Of a stretch of DNA of 64,000 nt, positions 25,375-32,995 are shown piece by piece (the first letter of the stretch is position 1; each line of letters begins with the position of its first letter). Location of the stretch: contig JABMOM010000020.1 of assembly GCA_013204105.1 (NCBI GenBank), positions 124,001-188,000 on the forward strand. The letters run 5' to 3'. The notes beneath the pieces were generated by a model. It was not told the DNA's origin. It made no database searches and worked only from the letters and a program-made list of their open reading frames with translations. Source of the stretch: Flavobacteriales bacterium. GTDB lineage: Bacteria > Bacteroidota > Bacteroidia > Flavobacteriales_G > Salibacteraceae. The position numbers and the translations under genes are program-made.

Positions 25375-26487
25375 CTATGAGGTTGTCTTACTGTAACTTC
25401 TGATCGCAACAAAGTTGAATCCGATCGCGAACAAGATGATGATGGCAAAGTGACCTCTAATATCTGTCCAACCGCTCCCTTTTAACATGACCATCCGCAT
25501 CACTTCCACGAAATACTTGATCGGGTTGAAGAAGTTGATTCCTTTAGCCCAAACCGGAATGTTGTCAGCAGGGGTAAAGAGTCCACTCAAAAGCAGGAAG
25601 ATGACCAAGAAGAACCAAGTGATGAACATGGCTTGCTGTTGCGTTTCTGTTACCGTACTTATCAGGATACCAAATCCAAGGATGGCTACCAGGTAGATCG
25701 ATACAAATCCAAAGAGAAGGAGCGTGCTGCCAGCGGTGGATATGCCGAAGAGTACATAGGCTACAACAAGGCCAAAGCCCATCAGCACCATGCCAATGAT
25801 CCAAAACGGGATGATCTTGCCCAGTATGAACTCAAACTTGGTGAGTGGTGAAACGTTCAATTGCTCGATGGTTCCCATTTCACGCTCCCGTATGATGTTG
25901 ATGCTACTCAGAAATGCCGTCAACATGGTAACAAGAATGGCGAGAATGCCAGGTACCATGAATATCTTGTAGTTGAGCTTCGGGTTGTACCAGTAGGCGC
26001 TGCTGATTTCTAATCCACCAGGCGCCGATCCGCCAAAGCGTTCAAAGAGCCGCTCTTGGTTGAAGAGCGCTAGGACTTGTTGGGAATATGTGTTGGCAAC
26101 TGAAGCTTTTTGGTTGTTTACTGCATTGATCAATAGCTGCACATTGCTGGGTTTCCCAGCGCGTAGGCTGCGCGAGAAGTCTTCGGGAATGGTCATGACA
26201 AGATCAGCTTCTTCTCGGTCAATGGCTTCTAGCGCTGCACCAACTTCTTGGAATTGTCCAACGTGGGTGAAGTAGCCTGAAGCAACAAAACGGTCTACCA
26301 GCGCACGCGACATCGGGTCTCTGTCGTGGTCGATTACCGCCAAGTTCAAGTTCTTGACTTCAAAATCGGCCGCATAGCTCAGCACTATCAATTGTACAAT
26401 GGGCATCACGAAGAGCAAAGGCAACATGATTTTGTTCCTGCTGATTTGACGGAACTCCTTTCGTATGACGTGTGGAAGCGATCTCAT
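25375..26487 (-). CDS. ABC-2 type permease, YbhR-like
   Basis: This 370-residue inner membrane protein has an N-terminal segment (MLPLLFVMPIVQLIVLSYAAD), a periplasmic domain of about 150 residues and five C-terminal helices, the ABC-2 permease plan. REREMGTIEQLNVSPL is the conserved cytoplasmic loop of the YbhS/YbhR group. It is the last gene of a seven-gene operon and overlaps the other permease gene by 4 bp, so the two probably form a heterodimer. Relatives export drugs or other hydrophobic compounds; the substrate here is unknown. Confidence 0.88.
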   Translation of the reverse strand: MRSLPHVIRKEFRQISRNKIMLPLLFVMPIVQLIVLSYAADFEVKNLNLAVIDHDRDPMSRALVDRFVASGYFTHVGQFQEVGAALEAIDREEADLVMTIPEDFSRSLRAGKPSNVQLLINAVNNQKASVANTYSQQVLALFNQERLFERFGGSAPGGLEISSAYWYNPKLNYKIFMVPGILAILVTMLTAFLSSINIIREREMGTIEQLNVSPLTKFEFILGKIIPFWIIGMVLMGFGLVVAYVLFGISTAGSTLLLFGFVSIYLVAILGFGILISTVTETQQQAMFITWFFLVIFLLLSGLFTPADNIPVWAKGINFFNPIKYFVEVMRMVMLKGSGWTDIRGHFAIIILFAIGFNFVAIRSYSKTTS

Positions 26488-27593
26488 GCGTCAAGTCTTG
26501 GTTTTACGCCTCTAATGGCAGCAACACTGAAGAATAAAGTGATTAGACCTAAAATTCCGAATGGCTTGAGTAGTATGCTAAGCCCTGCGCCTTGGATCAT
26601 GATGCCCTTGATGATGATGATGAACCAGCGGGCTGGAATGATGTGCGAAACACCGCGCAAGACGATGGGCATGTTTTCAATTGGAAAGATGAAGCCACTC
26701 AGTAAAATGGTCGGAAGTAAAAGGCCGAGCATAGAGATAAACATCGCCGTCATCTGCGAATTGGAGCGTGAACTGATGAATATGCCCAATGCCAGTGCGG
26801 TGAGACTGAAGAGCAAGCAAATCGCAATGAGCAGCGTGACAGAGCCGTTCAATGGCATATCAAACACGGTGATGCCAAGGATGATGATGATCATGGCATT
26901 GATAAAGCTCAATATCCAGTAGGGGGTGACCTTGCCAAAAATGATGTGGGTTGACCGCAAGGGCGATACAAGCAGTAATTCCATCGTCCCGAACTCCTTC
27001 TCCTTAGCGATGGTCAATGAGGTCATCATAGCGCTCACCAAGAGTAGGATGAACCCCATTACTCCAGGCACGAACATGTACACGGACTTGAGCTCAGGAT
27101 TGAAGATCATGCGGGGCTCTGCCGTTACCAGCGGCAATTCCATTTTTGCATCCACTTTACCCCGCGTGCCTTTCATGGTCACCGCAGTCATGTATGCCAC
27201 GAGCATTTGAGCTTCGTTCGGGTCTGATGCATCTGCAATCACCTTGAGGGTGGACTTCCTGCCATTGCGAAGGTCGTTTCCGAGCTCTCGGGGTATGATG
27301 ACCGCGAGCTTTGCGTTTCCTGCTTTGAAGCTTGCTTCGATCTCTTGTATAGAGTGCACTTGGGCTACTTCGTGAAAGTAGTTCGACGCATTGATCGTAG
27401 TCCTGAGTTGTTCGCTTTCGTAATCCCCAGACATGTCATACACCACTACACCAGCATCGCTCACTTCATTGTTTAATGCAAATCCGAAGATCAAGATTTG
27501 AGCAACGGGCATTCCGAACAGGATCAGCAGGGTCTTCTTATCTCGGAAGATGTGCCTAAACTCTTTTTTCACAAAGGCAAAGTACTTCTTCAT
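26484..27593 (-). CDS. ABC-2 type permease, YbhS-like
   Basis: This 369-residue permease has the same plan as its downstream neighbour: N-terminal helix (LLILFGMPVAQILIFGFAL), large periplasmic domain and C-terminal helices. Its conserved loop is AKEKEFGTMELLLVSPLR. It overlaps the ATPase gene upstream and the second permease gene downstream by 4 bp each. Sequence similarity between the two permeases in this loop supports an old duplication. Confidence 0.88.
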   Translation of the reverse strand: MKKYFAFVKKEFRHIFRDKKTLLILFGMPVAQILIFGFALNNEVSDAGVVVYDMSGDYESEQLRTTINASNYFHEVAQVHSIQEIEASFKAGNAKLAVIIPRELGNDLRNGRKSTLKVIADASDPNEAQMLVAYMTAVTMKGTRGKVDAKMELPLVTAEPRMIFNPELKSVYMFVPGVMGFILLLVSAMMTSLTIAKEKEFGTMELLLVSPLRSTHIIFGKVTPYWILSFINAMIIIILGITVFDMPLNGSVTLLIAICLLFSLTALALGIFISSRSNSQMTAMFISMLGLLLPTILLSGFIFPIENMPIVLRGVSHIIPARWFIIIIKGIMIQGAGLSILLKPFGILGLITLFFSVAAIRGVKPRLDA

Positions 27594-28333
27594 CCGGCTG
27601 CGTTTTTGGCTCCTCGAGCCAGTTGCCTGAACACCTCGTCCATGGTCTGGGCTTTGAATTCCTTGCGCAGATTTTCAGGACTATCCAAGGCGGAGATCCT
27701 GCCATCTACCATGATGCTGACGCGATCACAGTATTCTGCTTCATCCATGTAGTGGGTGGTGACGAAGATGGTAACCCCATCCGCGGCGGCTTCATAGATC
27801 ATTTCCCAAAATTGTCGACGGGTGATCGGATCCACCCCTCCCGTAGGTTCGTCTAGGAAGATGATGCCCGGTCTGTGCAACAAGGCCAAGGAAAAGCTGA
27901 GCTTTTGTTTCCAACCCAGCGGGATGTCGTGTACGAGGGTTTTTTCAATGTGATCAAGCCCCAATCGCGCTAACATCTCACCCAAGCGCTCTTTAATGGT
28001 TTTCTGACTGAGACGGTAGACCCCACCATAGAATTCAAAGTTTTCTTTTACCGTGAGGTCTTCGTACATGCTGAACTTCTGGCTCATGTACCCGATGTGC
28101 TTCTTGACCTCTTCTGCTTGTGTAAGCACATTGAAGCCCGCGACATCCGCATTTCCTTCCGTTGGGTCCAGAAGCCCGCAAAGCATCCGCATGGCAGTCG
28201 TCTTCCCAGCCCCATTTGCTCCTAAAAAACCAAAGATTTCTCCTCTCTTCACATCAAAGCTGATGTGATCCACTGCTGTGAAACTCCCGAACCTTTTGGT
28301 CAATCCATCTACATGAATTACGCGATCACTCAT
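27590..28333 (-). CDS. ABC ATPase, YbhF half with degenerate signature motif
   Basis: This 247-residue ATPase has Walker A GANGAGKTT, Q-loop region YMSQKFSMYEDLTV and Walker B IIFLDEPTGGVDP. The ABC signature, normally LSGG, reads LGWKQK (DIPLGWKQKLSFSLAL). The partner ATPase encoded just upstream has a canonical LSGGMKQK. In E. coli these two halves are fused in YbhF; here they are separate genes overlapping by 4 bp. A heterodimer with one altered signature implies one strong and one weak ATP site, if the family analogy holds. Confidence 0.9.
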   Translation of the reverse strand: MSDRVIHVDGLTKRFGSFTAVDHISFDVKRGEIFGFLGANGAGKTTAMRMLCGLLDPTEGNADVAGFNVLTQAEEVKKHIGYMSQKFSMYEDLTVKENFEFYGGVYRLSQKTIKERLGEMLARLGLDHIEKTLVHDIPLGWKQKLSFSLALLHRPGIIFLDEPTGGVDPITRRQFWEMIYEAAADGVTIFVTTHYMDEAEYCDRVSIMVDGRISALDSPENLRKEFKAQTMDEVFRQLARGAKNAAG

Positions 28334-29250
28334 GCGTCAGAGCGTTTGAGGAGTTGCATGAAAATATCTTCTACGCCGGCTTCAATGGGCTTTATTTCCA
28401 CCTTGGAAATCCCTTTCGTGCTCAAGGCTGATTGGACCATTTCCAAATTGGAAGTCTCAGGATCTATCGTAACATGCAGGCGTTCACCAAAAGAGTAACA
28501 GCTCATAACCCCGTCTAAGGATCTAGTCGTTTTTAAGAGGTGATACATGTCTTGAGATTTCAACGAAAGCAACTGTCCTTGATATTCGGTGCGGATGTTA
28601 GCAGGGGTGGAGGTAGTGAGGATCTCACCAGATTGAATCAATGCAACGCGATCGCACATGGCCGCTTCATCCATGTAGGGGGTGCTGACCAAAATGGTAA
28701 TGTTTTCAGTGTTGAGACGCTTTAGCATTTGCCAAAATTCCTGCCTACTCACGGGATCTACGCCCGTAGTGGGTTCGTCCAAGAGTAAGATTTCGGGTTT
28801 GTGGATCAGCGCGCAGCAAAGTGCCAGTTTCTGTTTCATACCGCCACTGAGGTTTCCGGCTTGGCGATCTTTGAACGGTTCTAACTGCACGTAGATCTCT
28901 TCGATCAGGTGGTAGTTTTCCTTTATGGTAGTGCCGAAGATGGTTGCAAAGAATTCGAGGTTCTCTTCAACCGTAAGGTCCTGGTAAAGCGAGAATCGAC
29001 CCGGCATGTAACCGAGGATCTGCCGCAGATGGCGATAGTCTTTTACAATATCGTAGCCGTTCAGCGATGCGGATCCTTCATCGGGCAATAGGAGGGTGGT
29101 GAGGATGCGATAGAGGGTGCTCTTACCCGCGCCATCAGGACCAATGAGTCCCATGATCTCTCCTTTACCAACGCGCAGATCAATTTGCTGTAGCGCTTGT
29201 ACATCGCCATAGCGCTTGGATATTCCCTCTATTTCTATCGCGTATTCCAT
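28330..29250 (-). CDS. ABC ATPase, YbhF half with canonical motifs
   Basis: This 306-residue ATPase has Walker A GPDGAGKST, signature LSGGMKQKLALCCAL, Walker B ILLLDEPTTGVDP and a C-terminal domain of about 75 residues typical of drug and Nod-factor exporter ATPases. It starts 2 bp after the adaptor gene ends and overlaps the second ATPase gene by 4 bp. It should drive the two-permease exporter encoded downstream. Confidence 0.92.
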   Translation of the reverse strand: MEYAIEIEGISKRYGDVQALQQIDLRVGKGEIMGLIGPDGAGKSTLYRILTTLLLPDEGSASLNGYDIVKDYRHLRQILGYMPGRFSLYQDLTVEENLEFFATIFGTTIKENYHLIEEIYVQLEPFKDRQAGNLSGGMKQKLALCCALIHKPEILLLDEPTTGVDPVSRQEFWQMLKRLNTENITILVSTPYMDEAAMCDRVALIQSGEILTTSTPANIRTEYQGQLLSLKSQDMYHLLKTTRSLDGVMSCYSFGERLHVTIDPETSNLEMVQSALSTKGISKVEIKPIEAGVEDIFMQLLKRSDA

Positions 29251-29252
29251 GC

Positions 29253-30164
29253 TCAGTTGAACCGAACTTCAGCAGGCATGCCCATTTTAAGACTCCCATC
29301 ATTCGGTACCAGTACCTTGAACGCATAGACGAGCGCAGTCCGCTCATCTTGTGTCTGGATTTGCTTCGGCGTAAACTCTGCCTGATCACTGATCCAAGAG
29401 ACGGTTCCGTTTGTAGATAGCATACCGTCTGGCCCATCGTAAAGAACCGTCACCTCATCACCTAGGTTGATCTCTGATAGTTGAGGTTCTCCGATATAAG
29501 CCTTCAAGGTGAGTGGGTCCATGTCTGCGATGGAAAAGATGGCACGACCAGGAGCAGCTAACTCTCCTTTTTTGAGGAAGGAATTTAATACAATGCCATC
29601 TACGGGTGAAGTAATGGTACAGGCATCCATTTGATCCAGGATCTGCAAGCGCTGGTATCTCAACGGTTCAATTTCTGAAAGCATGCCGCGCGTTTGTGTC
29701 GAAAGAGTGGAGGCTGTTGCTGTCCGTTGCCGATTTGCTACGGCCAATTCAGATGTTAGGTCATCGAATTGCTTGGACGGAGCGGCGTTTGCTTCAACCA
29801 GTTTCGAAACCCGCTGCAATTCTGTTTTTAGCTTTTCAATGCGTTCATCAAATACGGCGAGTTGCGATGCCTCGTTAGGGAGCTTTTGCTTTACAGCCGA
29901 GATCATAGCATCTACCTGTTTGCGCTTGAGATGCAGTTGCGTCGTGTCAATTTGCCCGACAATATCTCCCTCTTTTAGTTGTGCCCCTTCAGTGAGTGAG
30001 AGTTGCATTACCTCACCGGTAACCATGGAGCTGACGGTTATCTCGTCGGCTTCAAAATTGCCGTAAGCGTCCGATTCTCCTTCACTGGATGAGCATCCGC
30101 TCATGAGCAATAGCACTGCAGAGGCTATAGTAAAGGAGGTTAAATGGAAATAATTTGTTTTCAT
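29253..30164 (-). CDS. Periplasmic adaptor (HlyD/MFP family), YbhG-like lipoprotein
   Basis: This protein of about 303 residues has a lipoprotein signal (LLLMSGCSSSEG). A biotinyl-lipoyl domain (EVMQLSLTEGAQLKEGDIVGQID) is split around a long helical hairpin (residues about 85-170, with LKTELQRVSKLVEANA), followed by a beta-barrel domain. It links the inner membrane ABC permeases to the TolC-like channel encoded just upstream. A start two codons earlier (ATG 30170) is equally possible. Confidence 0.9.
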   Translation of the reverse strand: MKTNYFHLTSFTIASAVLLLMSGCSSSEGESDAYGNFEADEITVSSMVTGEVMQLSLTEGAQLKEGDIVGQIDTTQLHLKRKQVDAMISAVKQKLPNEASQLAVFDERIEKLKTELQRVSKLVEANAAPSKQFDDLTSELAVANRQRTATASTLSTQTRGMLSEIEPLRYQRLQILDQMDACTITSPVDGIVLNSFLKKGELAAPGRAIFSIADMDPLTLKAYIGEPQLSEINLGDEVTVLYDGPDGMLSTNGTVSWISDQAEFTPKQIQTQDERTALVYAFKVLVPNDGSLKMGMPAEVRFN

Positions 30165-30181
30165 GATCATTGAATTCTGGT

Positions 30182-31450
30182 CTAGTGGATGGTGCCGTTT
30201 TCGAATTGTACGAGTATATGTTGGAGCATGAGCTCAACCTGATTGATGCTGAGCTGTGTCAGAGCGCGTTGCTCAGCCAGGATTTCACGAAGCAAGTCTG
30301 TGCTCGTAATGTCGCCTTGCTCAAGCTGCTGCGTAGCCGTTTTGCGAAGTGCTGCTCGATTCTTCACCAAGGTGTTGTCGCGTTCTATGGCTCGTCCTAA
30401 TCGAGCGATGTCAGCGTCTATTTTGATGATGTTTGCATCAATCGCTTGGCGATGTTGATGTTCCTGCTCGCTCAGCATCGTCTGTCTCAAGTAGAGGTTG
30501 TCTTTGGATCGTTTTACATTTCCCCAGTCCCAAATCGACCAGCTGGCGCGCACACCGGCCATGTAATAGGGACTGAGTTCTTTGTTGAAGAAATTGTACG
30601 GATTAGGTGAACCAAAACCTCCTTGGGCAAAGGCGCTTACTCGAGGCCTTCGCTTTGCGTTCAAAAGCCCTTCCGATGAAGCGACCAGTTGTTGTTGGGA
30701 TCGGATCAATTTGATTTGTGGATGGTCTAAATAATCGCCTGTTGCTACGTCAGAATGGTTTTCTTCTGCGGATAGCTTTCTCCCTGAAATGTCAAGTCCA
30801 GTGAGGATAGCTAAGACCTCCGAACCAGAGGAGAGGGCGCTTTTTAACTCGTCCAGAACACCTTCTTGCTGAAGTCGCTCCGAAGCAATGCGCAGGATGT
30901 CATTTTCTGTGAGCACCCCGAGTGCCGTGGCATTCTTTACCGTTTCCTCTTGTTCCAGCAGCAATTCGATGGTCTTACCGACGATCGCCTCGCGCTCTTC
31001 CAACATCAGTATTTGAAAATAGACCTGGGCCACCTTTCTTTTTACTTCCAAGGCGGAAAGCTCAAGTCGGGCAAGGTCAAGTTCGGTTTCACTGCTTTCG
31101 ATGTTCTTCTTGGCTCGATTGACACCGGCGTCATAAATAGGTTGATAGACCTCGATGTAGGCCCGATATTGGGCTTTCGGAAGGTCGAGTCCAGGAAGGT
31201 TAGGTAAGGAGATTTCTGGAACATCTGATTGGTAGGTGGCTTGTCCGTTGAGGGTGACCATGGGGAGAAAGGCGTAATGAAAATCTTTCATTTTATTCTC
31301 CAAGCTCGCATTGATCAACCCCCTTTGTCGAAGGATCGGCATGTTTTCTTCTGTGGCCGTTAGGCATTCCTCCAAGGATAAGTCTTGGGACATCACCGTG
31401 GCTGATCGAAGTGCCAATAAGGCGAATAGGATAAGCGTCAGATTTTTCAT
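30182..31450 (-). CDS. TolC-like outer membrane efflux protein
   Basis: This 422-residue protein has a signal peptide (MKNLTLILFALLALRSATVMSQ) and two copies of the OEP repeat, each mostly long helix with short strands. KAQYRAYIEVYQPIYDAGVN and YYMAGVRASWSIWDWGNVKR are the matching strand-turn regions of the two halves. It would form the outer membrane channel of the exporter. E. coli ybh lacks an OEP gene in the same cluster, so its presence here makes the system self-contained. It overlaps the tetR gene by 4 bp (ATGA). Confidence 0.9.
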   Translation of the reverse strand: MKNLTLILFALLALRSATVMSQDLSLEECLTATEENMPILRQRGLINASLENKMKDFHYAFLPMVTLNGQATYQSDVPEISLPNLPGLDLPKAQYRAYIEVYQPIYDAGVNRAKKNIESSETELDLARLELSALEVKRKVAQVYFQILMLEEREAIVGKTIELLLEQEETVKNATALGVLTENDILRIASERLQQEGVLDELKSALSSGSEVLAILTGLDISGRKLSAEENHSDVATGDYLDHPQIKLIRSQQQLVASSEGLLNAKRRPRVSAFAQGGFGSPNPYNFFNKELSPYYMAGVRASWSIWDWGNVKRSKDNLYLRQTMLSEQEHQHRQAIDANIIKIDADIARLGRAIERDNTLVKNRAALRKTATQQLEQGDITSTDLLREILAEQRALTQLSINQVELMLQHILVQFENGTIH

Positions 31451-32052
31451 GATTGGGGGGGTGATAGAATATTCATAAACCATAGTTTGATGAGGCTTCT
31501 TCGTTGCTCCATCAAAACGTAGTACGCCTTGTCATCGGTGGACGTCATTGCTTGCACCATTGGCTTTGCGGCGAATGGGAACACGGTGAGAGAGAGTAGA
31601 TTCAAAAGCATGTGAATGGGGTGGACGCCTTCAGGGGAGCGTTGCTTCAATTCTTGAAAAAATGTGGATGAACCAATTCCTTTGGGCATGTCGATCCTGG
31701 CAAGGATGTTTTCGGGTGCCTGCCTTAATTCACTTAGCAAGAAAACCGGTAACTCCGGTTGATCCGTTAGCAGGTCAATGTAATTGCCAACGAGTAGATC
31801 TACCTTTTCTTCGAAAGGATGTTCGCTATTCATGACGCCTTTGATCTGTCCAAAGAATTCATCCATGGTTTCCAACATCACCGACTTGAACAGCTTCTCC
31901 TTGGTCCCGAAATAGTAATTGACCAACGCGAGATTCGTCCCGGCTTCACTGGCTATTTCGCGGGTGGTTGTTTCTTTAAAGCCTTTCTTCTTAAAGAGGC
32001 TTTTGGCCACTTCCTTGATTTTGGTTGCAGTTTGCTGATCTTTCTGCGTCAT
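31447..32052 (-). CDS. TetR family regulator of the efflux operon
   Basis: This 201-residue protein has an N-terminal helix-turn-helix (residues about 8-55: ATKIKEVAKSLFKKKGF ... TTTREIASEAGTNLALVNYYFGTKEKLF) and a variable ligand-binding domain. It is the first gene of the operon and comparable with CecR in E. coli. The frame opens at 32136, but MTQKD at 32052 matches the usual TetR start and lies 4 nt after a promoter-like CACCTTTG. A palindrome overlapping the predicted -33 region suggests that it represses its own operon. Confidence 0.92.
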   Translation of the reverse strand: MTQKDQQTATKIKEVAKSLFKKKGFKETTTREIASEAGTNLALVNYYFGTKEKLFKSVMLETMDEFFGQIKGVMNSEHPFEEKVDLLVGNYIDLLTDQPELPVFLLSELRQAPENILARIDMPKGIGSSTFFQELKQRSPEGVHPIHMLLNLLSLTVFPFAAKPMVQAMTSTDDKAYYVLMEQRRSLIKLWFMNILSPPQS

Positions 32053-32056
32053 GGTA

Positions 32057-32064
32057 CAAAGGTG
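32057..32064 (-). promoter_or_regulatory. Promoter -7 element CACCTTTG for the tetR-led efflux operon
   Basis: It reads CAAAGGTG on the plus strand and matches TAnnTTTG at 7 of 8 positions, counting the two free positions. It ends 4 nt before ATG 32052. A TTG that fits the -33 element lies about 21 nt upstream, inside the palindrome at 32081-32096. Confidence 0.4.
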
Positions 32065-32080
32065 TAATAAAACAGTTGAT

Positions 32081-32096
32081 TTAAACAAGTGTTTAA
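32081..32096. promoter_or_regulatory. Candidate TetR operator: TTAAACA-AG-TGTTTAA
   Basis: Two perfect 7-bp arms are separated by 2 bp. The palindrome covers the probable -33 element of the efflux operon promoter. A further arm CTTGTTTA (32110-32117) mirrors TAAACAAG (32082-32089), so two overlapping dyads are possible. TetR-type repressors commonly bind such sites. Confidence 0.6.
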
Positions 32097-32182
32097 TTAA
32101 ATTTCTTTGCTTGTTTACAAAATGCACATAGATCAAGGCTTGCGATACAATGAAAACCCTTGTCCTTGAAAATTCCCTAACC

Positions 32183-32190
32183 TATTTTTG
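32183..32190 (+). promoter_or_regulatory. Promoter -7 element TATTTTTG for the LiaF-like gene
   Basis: This is a perfect TAnnTTTG match ending 16 nt before ATG 32207. Confidence 0.5.
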
Positions 32191-32206
32191 GTGAAACACG
32201 AATAAC

Positions 32207-32989
32207 ATGCATCGCATAGACGAAGACGACAACGCTACAAAGGCAACAGACCGCAAAATGGGTGATGGAAGAGGGAAAAGGTTTCTCGCTGTTCTCTTGA
32301 TTGTGGCGGGTTCATACTGGCTGTTGAATCGACTCGGCGTACTCAACTTTCCTCATTGGTTGTTTCAATGGCCGGTAATCTTGTTGGTTATTGGTATTGT
32401 GAACTTGGTTGTGAATAGGTTCCAGAGCATCGGCGGATATGTCCTTATCTTGATCGGCGCGTACTTCTATATAGATCGAAATTTTGACATTCCATTTGAT
32501 GTGGCTTACTACTTCTGGCCTGTTGTATTAATCGGCGCAGGTGTCATAATACTTGTACGACCAAGTCGCCAGGAACGATTTAGTCGATGGCATCGAGAAG
32601 CGAACAATGACCGATCAACGATGATGGACAGCAAGGAAGTGAGCGATTCGTCGGACTTCATGGAAGAAACGGTTATCCTAGGTGGAATCAAAAAGGATTT
32701 TACCAGTCAGGCATTCCAGGGAGGCAGGCTGCGTTGTGTGATGGGTGGAGCAGAGATTTACCTTGGCGATTGCAAGCTCAGCGATAACGCCATCATTCAG
32801 GTCACTGGATTCATGTCTGGCGTGAGCATTGTCATTCCTAAAGAGTGGAATGTCAAGGTGAGTGCAAGCAGTTTAATGGGCGGCATCAGCGATGAGCGTC
32901 GCTCTGGACCGAACAATCCCACTACGGCGCCCACACTCACCATCACGGGAAGTGTATTCATGGCAGGATTAGAAATTAAATCTACCTGA
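32207..32989 (+). CDS. LiaF-like membrane protein
   Basis: This 260-residue protein has a charged N-terminus, four short hydrophobic segments between about residues 28 and 122 (DUF5668-like, with NFPHWLFQWPVILLVIGI and YYFWPVVLIGAGVIIL), a hydrophilic linker and a C-terminal beta domain. The domain (LGGIKKDF ... CVMGGAEIYLGDC ... PKEWNVKVSASSLMGGI) is that of cell-wall stress protein LiaF. In Firmicutes, LiaF restrains a two-component system. No sensor kinase gene is adjacent here, so the role may differ. It is divergent from the efflux operon and ends 6 bp from the convergent aminopeptidase fusion gene. Confidence 0.85.
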   Translation: MHRIDEDDNATKATDRKMGDGRGKRFLAVLLIVAGSYWLLNRLGVLNFPHWLFQWPVILLVIGIVNLVVNRFQSIGGYVLILIGAYFYIDRNFDIPFDVAYYFWPVVLIGAGVIILVRPSRQERFSRWHREANNDRSTMMDSKEVSDSSDFMEETVILGGIKKDFTSQAFQGGRLRCVMGGAEIYLGDCKLSDNAIIQVTGFMSGVSIVIPKEWNVKVSASSLMGGISDERRSGPNNPTTAPTLTITGSVFMAGLEIKST

Positions 32990-32995
32990 GTCTCG

